64,000 bases of DNA from Natronosalvus halobius (GTDB taxonomy: Archaea > Halobacteriota > Halobacteria > Halobacteriales > Natrialbaceae), in NCBI RefSeq assembly GCF_024138145.1, contig NZ_CP099997.1, forward strand, positions 2,480,001-2,544,000. Reading direction: 5' to 3'. Position 1 is the first letter of the stretch. Every line of letters starts with the position of its first letter. The notes beneath the pieces are model-generated. The model did not search any database, was not told where the DNA came from, and saw nothing but the letters and a program-made list of their open reading frames with translations. Made by a program: the position numbers and the translations under genes. Positions 7,843 through 16,117 of the stretch are shown here, in pieces.

Positions 7843-8946
7843 TCACCCCTCCTGGATCTGGTCGTCGTCCGACGGGAGCGCTGCCCGAATTCGATCGCCG
7901 TCGATCACGATTGCATCGGCGTTCGGGAACCCCTCTTCCTCGTCGTACTCGTCCGGTTCGCCCGAGTAGAGCACGACGAACAGGGTTTCGTCGCCTTCGG
8001 CCTCGAACTCGAGAGTGACGTTCTCGTGGGTCCCAGCGGAGAGGTTCTCGCTGATCCCGCGAACGGCCTGCGACTCGTTTTCGACGGTCAGGAACCCGTC
8101 TTCGGGAAGCGTGACGTTGACGGTCGCCGTCGACTCGTTCGCCTCGAGTAGCGCGAGTTCGGGGGGCGTGTCGTACTGGATGGTGAGCGTGTCGAGTTGG
8201 CCGTGGTCGGTCGTGTAGATGCCGATCGTTCGGTCTCCGGGGTCGAGCCGCGCCGTCTCGAGTTCGAAGCTGACGGTGGTGGTCTCCTCGGCCTCGAGAG
8301 CGATGATCTTTCGCTCGAGTACCTCGCCATCGACACGAATCTCGACGCGCTGACGATTCTCGACGTCCCTTGGGTTGCGGATTTCAGCCTCTACGGTGAC
8401 CGTCTCGTTGGTCGTCGCCGTCGTCGGCAGCGAGAGCGACTCTACCTGGAACGAGTCGGTTGGGGTGTCGCCCTCGCGCTCGCTCAGGGTGACGCTCGCG
8501 GTATCGGAGACCGGAAGGTCGTTTTCGGTGTACGGACGATCCTCCTGGCCGTCGCTCTCCTCGAACGTGTAGGTCCCTTCGTCCGCCGTGTCCTGGTGGA
8601 CCGTCGCCGTGAGTTGCCCGACGAGGTCGCCGCCGTCCTCATCGGTCTGCTCGATCGTGACGTTCTCGTGTGAGCCGGAATCGAGGCGATCGGAGACCGC
8701 GACCGTCTCGCCGGCGCTGTTCGTGATGACGATGAATCCCCCGTCTGAGAGCGTGACCGACTCGACCTCGACGCCCGAGCCGTTGGTCGTCTGATCGGGG
8801 AACGTGATCGATGCCTCGGGTTCCTCTTCGACGCCGAACAACGCCGGCGCCTGGCCGACGGCGAGTCCGGCGGCGAGGACGACGGCGATAGCGACCAGTA
8901 ACGCGAGCAGCAGTTTGGCCGTTCCGAGGGTGAGGTTCGAACTCAT
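7843..8946 (-). CDS. Secreted or anchored surface protein with two DUF7282-like domains
   Basis: The 367-residue product starts with a hydrophobic helix (residues 8-30, LGTAKLLLALLVAIAVVLAA) that serves as signal peptide or anchor. Residues about 45-155 resemble the haloarchaeal DUF7282 domain (SVTLSDGGFIVI, then SGSHENVTI). A CARDB-like beta domain sits in the middle (about 170-270). A second DUF7282-like module follows (VTLPEDGFLTV, then SAGTHENVTL). No PGF-CTERM tail is seen. Haloarchaeal surface proteins with such modules are uncharacterised. A TATA-like box reading left lies at about 8983-8990. Confidence 0.75.
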   Translation of the reverse strand: MSSNLTLGTAKLLLALLVAIAVVLAAGLAVGQAPALFGVEEEPEASITFPDQTTNGSGVEVESVTLSDGGFIVITNSAGETVAVSDRLDSGSHENVTIEQTDEDGGDLVGQLTATVHQDTADEGTYTFEESDGQEDRPYTENDLPVSDTASVTLSEREGDTPTDSFQVESLSLPTTATTNETVTVEAEIRNPRDVENRQRVEIRVDGEVLERKIIALEAEETTTVSFELETARLDPGDRTIGIYTTDHGQLDTLTIQYDTPPELALLEANESTATVNVTLPEDGFLTVENESQAVRGISENLSAGTHENVTLEFEAEGDETLFVVLYSGEPDEYDEEEGFPNADAIVIDGDRIRAALPSDDDQIQEG

Positions 8947-9138
8947 CGAAGCTTCGGGTACGTTGTCCTACGAGACACACACGGTAAAATGACCGGTTCG
9001 TTCCCGTCGACTTGTCGGTGTAGTCGTCGAATACCGGGTCGGTCAGTGACGGCGAATCCATTACCTCGATGTCGGACGCGTCGACGGTCGAATTTGGATT
9101 CGAAGCGGGTTTAGCCCCAGCGGACGGATCACGGACCA

Positions 9139-10074
9139 ATGACACTGTGCGTGACGTTCCTGGGGACGAGCGGGGCGATTCCGACGACCGGTCGGAACCC
9201 GAGCAGCCTCTTCGTCGCCCGCGAGGGCGAGCAGTTCCTGTTCGACGCCGGCGAGGGGACCCAGCGCCAGATGATGCGCTTTGGGACCGGGTTCTCAGTT
9301 TCTCACCTGTTCGTCACGCACACCCACGGCGACCACGTCCTCGGGATTCCAGGCCTCCTCCAGACGATGGCGTTCAACGACCGCGAGGAGCCGCTGGCTA
9401 TTCACTGCCCGCGTGGGACGCGCCGTCACCTTCGGTCGCTCGTCACCCTCCTCGGCAATCGACCCTCGTTTCCGGTCCGCATCAACGAGGTCGACGGCGG
9501 TGACGTCGTCTACCGCGGCGGCGACTACGAGGTACGGGCGTTCGACACCGACCACGACACCCGATCGGTCGGCTACGCGCTGGTCGAGGACGATCGAAAG
9601 GGACGCTTCGACCGCGAGCGAGCCGAGGAACTCGGCGTCCCCGTCGGCCCCGCCTTTTCGCGACTCCACGAGGGCGAGCCGGTCGAACTCGAGGACGGCG
9701 CCGTCGTCCGGCCCGAACAGGTCGTCGGCGAGCCACGTCCTGGTCGGTCGCTCGTCTACACGGGCGACACGCGCCCCACCGAGGCGACCCTCGAGGTCGC
9801 CGACGACCCCGACCTGCTGATTCACGACGCGACGTTCGCCGACGACTGGGCCGACCGGGCCGACCACACGGCTCACTCGACGGCGCGCCAGGCCGGCCGG
9901 GTCGCCAGCCGGGCCGGGGCGAAACGGCTCGCGCTGGTCCACATCTCCTCGCGGTACGCCGGCCGACCGACGTCTCACCTCGCAGAGGCCCGCGAGGCGT
10001 TCGACGGCGATCCGGAGGTCGTTTCAATTCCCGACGACGGCGGCTCCATCGATGTTCCGTATCCGGACGAGTGA
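9139..10074 (+). CDS. rnz: Ribonuclease Z (tRNA 3' endonuclease)
   Basis: RNase Z removes the 3' trailer from tRNA precursors. The 311-residue protein is the short (RNaseZ-S) form, a metallo-beta-lactamase with the zinc motif HTHGDH (His61, His63, Asp65, His66) and downstream ligands in VYTGDTRP and LVHISSRY. A TATA-like box (GTTTAG, 9108-9113) is about 28 bases before the ATG, so the mRNA is probably leaderless. The RNA subunit of RNase P, which matures the tRNA 5' end, is encoded 5 kb downstream. Confidence 0.96.
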   Translation: MTLCVTFLGTSGAIPTTGRNPSSLFVAREGEQFLFDAGEGTQRQMMRFGTGFSVSHLFVTHTHGDHVLGIPGLLQTMAFNDREEPLAIHCPRGTRRHLRSLVTLLGNRPSFPVRINEVDGGDVVYRGGDYEVRAFDTDHDTRSVGYALVEDDRKGRFDRERAEELGVPVGPAFSRLHEGEPVELEDGAVVRPEQVVGEPRPGRSLVYTGDTRPTEATLEVADDPDLLIHDATFADDWADRADHTAHSTARQAGRVASRAGAKRLALVHISSRYAGRPTSHLAEAREAFDGDPEVVSIPDDGGSIDVPYPDE

Positions 10075-10260
10075 GGCGGTGCTCGAGAAGCGACGAGTCG
10101 ACCATGCGAGGCGACGAGCGAGGGCGTTTCGTCCAGCAGATGGCGGGAAGCGTTCGGCTACTAACAAGCGCATAAACCAAACATATCGAAAAGCCGACCG
10201 GACCTTAACGAGACGGTAGTCGAATTTAGACTCAGTTCATCGACTTTACGTTCGTAATTG

Positions 10261-10302
10261 CTATATAACTCATCGTCGACCGGCCGATATGGTGAGTACG
10301 CA
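10261..10302 (+). promoter_or_regulatory. TATA box that fixes the start of the following gene
   Basis: CTATATAACT at 10261-10270 is a strong archaeal TATA box. It overlaps an upstream in-frame TTG at 10258, which therefore cannot be the start, and it lies about 35 bases before the GTG at 10303. Confidence 0.6.
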
Positions 10303-10968
10303 GTGTTAGAGTACATCAAACCCTTCACCGACATCGTCTTTCCGGCGGTGTACATCCTGTTCTTCATCGGGACGATCGGCGTTCTGGCGTTCGCCAACAG
10401 ATCCATCGCGAAAAAGGTCTGGTTGGCGTGTTTTTTCGCCCTGTTGGTGGCGGTGACGGTCGTCGGGATGACCGTCATGCCCGTCGTCGAGATGCACAAG
10501 TACTCCCAGCCGAACAGCGACGAGATGACCTACTACGAGGTCCGAATCGTCGACTCAGCGGGGAACGAAATCGAGCTCGACGATCGTGCTACGCCGCCGA
10601 TGACTGGCTCGCGGACGTCGTCTGTGGGCCAGAAGATGGCCTACCAGTACGACGATGAGGAACGCATGGAGATGGGTAGATTCTACATCGAGAAGGTGAA
10701 CAGGTATCGAGCGACGATCGAATCGGGCGGTCCCCCGATCTATACGGCGCTGGAACCGCCACGCTACGTCGACGACCAGCAGTGGACCGCCGAGCAACTC
10801 AAGAACTACGAAGAGTTCGAGTCAGTCCGTATCTACGAGCGAACCATAGTCGTTAACGAGGATAACGATGCAGTCGAGCGCAACGAGGAAACGCACCTCG
10901 TGACGATCGACATCGCTAACGAGACCGTTACCGAAAACGAGACTGCAATCGAGGGTGAGCAGGCATGA
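10303..10968 (+). CDS. Membrane protein of unknown function, partner of the HTTM-DCC protein
   Basis: The 221-residue product starts with GTG (10303), chosen from the TATA box. Two membrane helices lie in the first 65 residues (PAVYILFFIGTIGVLAFA and VWLACFFALLVAVTVVGMTV). The rest is a soluble, charged domain, probably outside the cell given the N-terminal topology, with no cysteine and no recognised motif. The stop overlaps the next start (ATGA at 10965-10968), so both genes are almost certainly co-translated. HTTM/carboxylase-like proteins are often paired with a membrane protein of this build, so the two may form a complex; that is inference. Confidence 0.75.
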   Translation: MLEYIKPFTDIVFPAVYILFFIGTIGVLAFANRSIAKKVWLACFFALLVAVTVVGMTVMPVVEMHKYSQPNSDEMTYYEVRIVDSAGNEIELDDRATPPMTGSRTSSVGQKMAYQYDDEERMEMGRFYIEKVNRYRATIESGGPPIYTALEPPRYVDDQQWTAEQLKNYEEFESVRIYERTIVVNEDNDAVERNEETHLVTIDIANETVTENETAIEGEQA

Positions 10969-12221
10969 GCGCGTTCGTCAACTACTTCGACGACGACACC
11001 CGATCGACCCCGATCAACCTCGCCGTCGTTCGCGTGCTCCTCGGATCGTGGGTGCTCTGGCGAATGCTCTCGCTCGACTGGGACTTCTACGGCGAGTGGC
11101 CCCGGCACTTCAACCCGCCAATCGCCTACCTCCATCAGGACGTCTTCTTCACCCTGCTGCCGTACCTGCAGTGGGTCCTCGCAGGGTTGCTGGTCCTGTT
11201 CATCGTCGGGTACAAGACCCGGTGGTCGGGCGGTCTCGCCAGCCTCCTGATGATGCACATGCTGGCAGTCAAGTCGACCATCTACCTCGCGGGGACCATC
11301 GAGTCGCTGTTCGCCTGTGCGTACATGATTCTCCTGTTCGCACTGTTCTGCGAGGACGACGTGCTGTCGGTCGATACCGTGATTCGAACGAAAGACAGGT
11401 CGATCGATCAATTAAATACGTTCCTGAAAGAAGGGAGTGACGAAACGCATCGGGCGCGCGCCCTGAAGTGGGGGTTGCTCACCGTCGGCCTGCTCTACCT
11501 CGGGTCCGCCTGGGGCAAGTTCATGAACGGGCCGATCGACATCTGGCTCTCCGGCGCCGACCTTCAACGGGACATCCTGCGCAACCAGGAGATGACCGGT
11601 ATGGTACGGCCGCTCGCCCAGCCCATCCTCGAGTACGACGCGCTGGCCTGGATCGGTTTCCTCGGTACCGGCCTGGTCCAGGCGTCGCTCATCGTCGTGG
11701 TTCTGCTGGGGCTGCCGATCACGCTGTCCGCGCTCGGCCTGATTGGGTTCCACCTCTCCGTAGTCGCGACGCTGGGCCTGTACTTCATCGACATGATCCT
11801 CGTCCTCTCGCTGTTCGCCGCCTGGGACGTGGCCTACCGCTGGCTCGCCGCGGATGCGGACGACCGCGTCACGCTGGTCTACGACGAGCGCTGTTACTTC
11901 TGCGCCCGGAGCCTCTATCTCTTCAAGCACCTCGACGTCAACGACTCGGTTCGGTTTCGCTCGCAGTCGGACGCGCCGCGAGAACTCGTCGACCGCGACG
12001 GCGTCGACCTCGACGAAGAGATGTACCTGTTCCGCGACGGTGAGGCCTACGGCGGCTACGAGGCATTCCGCCAGCTGTTCAAGCAGTTCCGGGTCTTTGC
12101 CCCGATCGTCCTCCTGATGGCGCTCCCGCCGGTCAGGATGGTCGGCAACCGCGTGTACGCCTACATCGCGCGCAACCGGAGTCGCCACTTCGTCTGCAGC
12201 ATCGACGCCGAGCAGTCCTGA
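10965..12221 (+). CDS. HTTM (vitamin K-dependent carboxylase-like) membrane domain fused to a DCC (DUF393) thiol-disulfide oxidoreductase-like domain
   Basis: The 418-residue protein has an N-terminal membrane domain with about seven or eight hydrophobic helices (residues 15-295), matching the HTTM family, distantly related to vitamin K-dependent gamma-glutamyl carboxylase. A soluble DUF393/DCC domain follows, with the defining motif VYDERCYFC (Asp307, Cys310, Cys313), the redox pair on a thioredoxin-like fold. Such fusions are known in bacteria and archaea but their substrate is not established. Helix layout puts the CxxC domain on the cytoplasmic side, though this is uncertain. The gene overlaps its membrane partner by four bases. 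A T5 run at 12236-12240 may end the transcript. Confidence 0.85.
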   Translation: MSAFVNYFDDDTRSTPINLAVVRVLLGSWVLWRMLSLDWDFYGEWPRHFNPPIAYLHQDVFFTLLPYLQWVLAGLLVLFIVGYKTRWSGGLASLLMMHMLAVKSTIYLAGTIESLFACAYMILLFALFCEDDVLSVDTVIRTKDRSIDQLNTFLKEGSDETHRARALKWGLLTVGLLYLGSAWGKFMNGPIDIWLSGADLQRDILRNQEMTGMVRPLAQPILEYDALAWIGFLGTGLVQASLIVVVLLGLPITLSALGLIGFHLSVVATLGLYFIDMILVLSLFAAWDVAYRWLAADADDRVTLVYDERCYFCARSLYLFKHLDVNDSVRFRSQSDAPRELVDRDGVDLDEEMYLFRDGEAYGGYEAFRQLFKQFRVFAPIVLLMALPPVRMVGNRVYAYIARNRSRHFVCSIDAEQS

Positions 12222-12275
12222 GACGTTTTTCGCCTCCGCGTCGGATTTATACGTCGTTCTGCCCTATACTGCGCC

Positions 12276-14255
12276 GTGAGTACGCGAACGAACGCACTCG
12301 ACGCGGTCGTCTTCGGCGTCGACGTTCAGAGCGGTGACGTTCGCGGCGACGCACCCTCCTACGCACTCGTCGTCTACGACGGCGACGAGGACGGCCTCGA
12401 GCGAGACGTCGTCTCCCACCGGAAACTGCGCCGCCTGATCGCCGACATCGAGCCAGCCATCGTCGCGACCGACAATATGTACGAACTGGCCGCGGACAAG
12501 GATCAGTTGATCCACTTTCTCGGCTCGCTCCCCGCCGGGACCAAACTCGTCCAGGTGACCGGCGACGAACGCCCCGAGTCCCTCTCGCGGGTCGCGAAGC
12601 GCCACGGCGTCCCCTACGGCAAGGAGCCCATGAAGGAAGCCGAGGCCGCGGCCCGCCTGGCGGCCCACAGTGTCGGCTACGAGGTGTCGGCCTTTACCGA
12701 CACCACGGAGGTCAAAGTCTCCAGAGGTCGCTCGACCGGCAAGGGCGGCTGGAGCGCCGACCGCTATACCCGACGGATTCACGGCTCGGTCAAGCGCCGC
12801 GCCCGCGAAGTCGAGAGTGCCCTCGAGGACGCCGGCCTCGACTTCGAACGCGAGGTCCGGGAAGCCTACGGCGGGTTCGCCAACGCCGTTTTTACCGTCG
12901 ATGCCCGCCCCCAGGACATTCCGGTGTCGAACGAGCGCTCGGGCGACGTGCGCGTCGAGATCGAACGGGAGCGACGCGACGGCATCGAGTTTCGCCCGCT
13001 CGCGAAGCGCCGCGATCACGTCGTCGTCGGCGTCGACCCCGGGACGACCACCGCGGTCGCCATCGTCGGTCTCCAGGGCGAGGTGCTCGACGTCTGGAGT
13101 TCGCGAACGAACACCATGGCCGACGTGATCGAGTGGATCGTCGAGCGCGGCCGCCCGGTGATCGTCGCCGCGGACGTGACGCCGATGCCCGAAACCGTCG
13201 AGAAGATCCGCCGGAGCTTCAACGCGGCGGGCTGGACGCCCCAGCGAGACCTGCCGGTCGACGAGAAACAGCACCGCACGGCGGACGAACCCTACGACGA
13301 CGACCACCAGCGCGACGCGATGGCCGCCGCCCTCTACGCCGTCGACGCCCACGAGGACCAGTTCGAGCGCATCGCCCGCAAACTCCCCGCCGGGATCGAT
13401 CGCGGCGAGGTGACCGCCCGGGTCGTCGCGGACGGCGAGACCGTCGAGACCGTCCTCGAAGACCTGACCGAGGACGAAGAGAGCGACGAGGAGGAGCGCG
13501 AGCACCAGCCTCGAGAGCTGACGGCCGAGGAACGGCGCATCCGCGACCTCGAGCGCCAGGTCGAGCGCCTCGAGGGCCACGTCGAGACCCTCGAGGGTCG
13601 GATCGAGGATCGGGACGACCAGATCGAGGACCTCGAGGCGGAACTCGCCGTTACCCGCCGGGAGGAGCGCCGCCAGATCCGCAAGGAGCGGGAAGTGAGT
13701 CGACTCGAGCGCAAGGCCGACCGCCTCGAGAGCGAGCGCGACGAGGCCCGCGAGGAGGTCGACGCCCTCGAGGAGAAAGTCGAGCGGATGAAGACCCTCT
13801 GGAAGCTCGATCACTCGAACTTCGCGGACGTTTCCGAGAAGAAGGCCGGCCTCGTCCCCGTGAAGGTGATCGAGAAGTTCACGAAGGGGGCGATCAGGGC
13901 GGCCGAGGAGGCCTACGGCATCGCGCCCGGCGACGTGGTCTACGTGCGCGACGCCAGCGGCGCGGGGCGCTCGACCGCGGAGCTCCTGGCGAGTTTCGAG
14001 CCGCGAGTCGTGCTGAAGAACGGCAACCTCTCGGAGATCGCCGACGCCATCCTCTTCGACCGCGAGATTCCGGTCGGCCCCGGCGACGACGTGGCGATGC
14101 AGGAAGTGGACGAGCTGGCCGTGGCCCGCGAATCGGATGTCGAGGCGGTCATCGAGGACTGGCACGACCGGGCGCTCGAACGCAAGCGCGACCAGAAGGC
14201 GGAGATGGTCGATCAGCTGATCAGCGAGCACCGGGCGGGCGATAACGAGGTCTGA
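12276..14255 (+). CDS. DUF460 family protein: RNase H-like domains with a long coiled coil
   Basis: The 659-residue protein belongs to archaeal DUF460. Two RNase H-like/actin-like halves can be traced (VVFGVDVQSGDV near residue 11 and VVVGVDPGTTTAVAIV near 250), resembling Holliday-junction-resolvase-type folds. A long coiled coil runs from about 405 to 510 (ERQVERLEGHVETLEG pattern). A conserved C-terminal domain follows (GVDP-independent, with VVLKNGNLSEIADAILF). Function is unknown; conservation and fold suggest nucleic-acid processing. The GTG at 12276 is supported by a TATA box (ATTTATAC, 12245-12252) about 27 bases ahead, giving a leaderless mRNA. Confidence 0.88.
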   Translation: MSTRTNALDAVVFGVDVQSGDVRGDAPSYALVVYDGDEDGLERDVVSHRKLRRLIADIEPAIVATDNMYELAADKDQLIHFLGSLPAGTKLVQVTGDERPESLSRVAKRHGVPYGKEPMKEAEAAARLAAHSVGYEVSAFTDTTEVKVSRGRSTGKGGWSADRYTRRIHGSVKRRAREVESALEDAGLDFEREVREAYGGFANAVFTVDARPQDIPVSNERSGDVRVEIERERRDGIEFRPLAKRRDHVVVGVDPGTTTAVAIVGLQGEVLDVWSSRTNTMADVIEWIVERGRPVIVAADVTPMPETVEKIRRSFNAAGWTPQRDLPVDEKQHRTADEPYDDDHQRDAMAAALYAVDAHEDQFERIARKLPAGIDRGEVTARVVADGETVETVLEDLTEDEESDEEEREHQPRELTAEERRIRDLERQVERLEGHVETLEGRIEDRDDQIEDLEAELAVTRREERRQIRKEREVSRLERKADRLESERDEAREEVDALEEKVERMKTLWKLDHSNFADVSEKKAGLVPVKVIEKFTKGAIRAAEEAYGIAPGDVVYVRDASGAGRSTAELLASFEPRVVLKNGNLSEIADAILFDREIPVGPGDDVAMQEVDELAVARESDVEAVIEDWHDRALERKRDQKAEMVDQLISEHRAGDNEV

Positions 14256-14282
14256 CCGGATTCGGCGTGTCTTTTTCGAGCC

Positions 14283-14462
14283 CTAAACCATTCCGAACGA
14301 CTGGAGCACGCCCGTGACCAGCGACTTGACGACGAGGGCGACCCCGATGAGCATGAGGGCGAGGCCGCCAGCGATCAGGTAATTCTGGGTGGCGATCAGG
14401 GCGATTCCGGCGATCGCGAGGATCACGCCGAGGATTCCGAGCGGGCCGAGATTTTTGCGCAT
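14283..14462 (-). CDS. Small two-helix membrane protein (DUF7470-like)
   Basis: A 59-residue product with start MRKNLGPLGILGVILAIAG. Two hydrophobic helices (about 6-24 and 28-46) are joined by a short polar loop, and the protein ends VLQSFGMV. Small proteins like this are widely conserved in haloarchaea without known function. It is convergent with the DUF460 gene, 27 bases away. It is easily missed because of its size. Confidence 0.72.
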   Translation of the reverse strand: MRKNLGPLGILGVILAIAGIALIATQNYLIAGGLALMLIGVALVVKSLVTGVLQSFGMV

Positions 14463-14559
14463 ACCCGCTGTGGACAGTCGATACTCTTAATCGCGGTGGT
14501 TTGTGAGCGGGGCTCGAGTCGAAACGAGGGGCGGTTTTCGGAACCTGATTGTCGAGCGC

Positions 14560-14643
14560 CGAACGCCAGCCGCCGACCACCGAACGCCGAGCCTCGAACC
14601 TCGAACGCCGAAACTTGAGCGCCGAGCGTCAGCCCCCGAACGC
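14560..14643 (+). repeat. Degenerate 21-base tandem repeat, 4 units, upstream of rnpB
   Basis: Units begin at 14560, 14581, 14602 and 14623. The first three start with CGAACGCC and the fourth with CGAGCGTC; the remaining 13 bases are only loosely conserved. The array ends about 20 bases before the putative rnpB TATA-like box (14662-14669). Confidence 0.75.
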
Positions 14644-14692
14644 AAATACGCGTAAACGAGACACTTAACCGGCGACCGACCCTACCAGCAGA

Positions 14693-15133
14693 CGGGAGAG
14701 AGAGCCTGGCTGCCGCGATGGCCGGTCCGGAAACGGATCGGCCACCACACGCGAGCGCTCGTATTTCGGTTTCGGGCGCTCGCGCCTGCGAGGAAAGTCC
14801 CCCCACCCGTCGGGCGGGTGACCGGACGCAAGTCCGGAGCGGGAGACCGCTGGCTCTGGAACAGCAACGACACGTCTCGGCCCGATCGATGATGCGCGCG
14901 AACCCAACCGCGAGGACGGGGAGGTAACCCGCAGAGAGTCTGCGTGGTCGATTTGGACCGCGTTACGTGAGGCGGTGTAGCCGCCCCACGGACGGCCGAG
15001 GATCGATGGAACGGCGAATCCTCACCGGTGCAAGTCCGCGTCGCAGGTAGCCCGACAGGACCGCTTTAGGCGGGCGGCGCGGACGCTCAGCCGAATGCCG
15101 GGTCGAACAGAAGGGGGCTTACTCCTCTCACCC
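14693..15133 (+). ncRNA. rnpB: RNase P RNA, archaeal type A
   Basis: This is the catalytic RNA that cuts the 5' leader from tRNA precursors. The universally conserved regions are present: CR-I GAGGAAAGTCC at 14790-14800 and CR-V ACAGAAGGGGGCTTA at 15107-15121. The outer ends can pair as helix P1 (GGGAGAGAG at 14694-14702 with CTCCTCTCACCC at 15122-15133). Between them are the usual GC-rich helices and the CR-IV-like stretch GCAAGTCCGCGTCGCAGGTAG. A TATA-like ACTTAA at 14663-14668 is placed for a start near 14692. The ends are estimated from P1 pairing to within a few bases. No protein frame is supported here. Confidence 0.96.
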
Positions 15134-15179
15134 AGTTTCGTGGGCCTGAGCCACGGCCATGGGTACGGATACGGAATCG

Positions 15180-15974
15180 CTACTCGAGCAACCAATGTTG
15201 AACCGCCGTCTCGACTACGGCACCCGGATCGCACCGCAGGTACGGAAAGTAGAACGTGTGCGTCTCCCCTGGCTCGAGTTCGGCGCTGGCAGAATCGTTG
15301 AACACGACGATTCCGTCCTCGAGCAGCGCCTCGACGACGACTCCGACCTCGCCGGTTTTCACCTGCGTCACGTTCCGTAACGTGACGGCGGACCCGTAGA
15401 CCGGCTCGCCGTCGGCCGTCCCTAGCTGGCCCCAACCCTTCTCGACGAGCGCCGATCCGTCTTCGATCGTTGGGCCCGGGCCCGACGTTCCGCCCTCCGG
15501 TTCCTCGAGCGTGTATCGATCCACGCCATCCGCGCTCCCCTCCGTCGTGACGATCTCGAAGAGGTACGTCTCCCGACTCCGTTCGACGAACAGCTTACTC
15601 TCGACGACGCGGTCTCCGTCGTCCCGGTCGAACGCCGCCCGTACCGTTTCTATGTAACTACCGGGGCGGTCGAACTCGATGCGTCCGCGAACGCCGTATC
15701 GATCGGTCCCGTCGTCGTCGAAGAAGTGGTGATCCGTGATCGTGCCACCCGGATTACCCTCGATGCGCCCGTTGCGATCCTCGCCGTCGGCGCAGATCGG
15801 TGTCGCCGACCGGTCGAACGATTCCTCGGCAACTACCTCGTCGGACCAGTTCGTCGGTGGTGCCAGTTCCGAACTGGTCACGTTGGTCGCGTCGTCGTCG
15901 ACGCCAGGGACGCTCGAGAGGCAGCCACCGACGAAACTCGAGCAGAGGGTCGCGAGGTAGGGTCGACGTTTCAC
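15180..15974 (-). CDS. Lipoprotein of unknown function
   Basis: The 264-residue product has a short signal ending in a lipobox (VGGC, Cys18), so it is probably lipid-anchored on the outer face of the membrane. The mature part is acidic and beta-rich, with no family I recognise. A C-terminal region (about 190-264) resembles a FxLYD-like beta sandwich: it includes VTQVKTGEVGVVVEALLEDG, then SASAELEPGETHTFYFPY. This fold is common in haloarchaeal lipoproteins. Single gene, convergent with rnpB. Confidence 0.75.
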   Translation of the reverse strand: MKRRPYLATLCSSFVGGCLSSVPGVDDDATNVTSSELAPPTNWSDEVVAEESFDRSATPICADGEDRNGRIEGNPGGTITDHHFFDDDGTDRYGVRGRIEFDRPGSYIETVRAAFDRDDGDRVVESKLFVERSRETYLFEIVTTEGSADGVDRYTLEEPEGGTSGPGPTIEDGSALVEKGWGQLGTADGEPVYGSAVTLRNVTQVKTGEVGVVVEALLEDGIVVFNDSASAELEPGETHTFYFPYLRCDPGAVVETAVQHWLLE

Positions 15975-16117
15975 GAGGGAAACTAGAGTACGATGGTAGA
16001 AAAGGACACCTCAAGCTCAAACTGCGGCTGTACCTATAGTAGCTACGGAAGGTATAGCCCGCTACCCACCCCGACGCGAGACGGGAGCTTTAACGCCTCG
16101 CGCCGGAAAGCGAGAGT

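Noticed and set aside
12264-14231. 655-codon frame opposite the DUF460 gene
   Set aside because: Antisense mirror of a real gene with strong codon bias; composition is unlike haloarchaeal proteins.
14821-14960. Open frames crossing the RNase P RNA
   Set aside because: The conserved RNase P motifs and helix pairing explain this region; no protein similarity.
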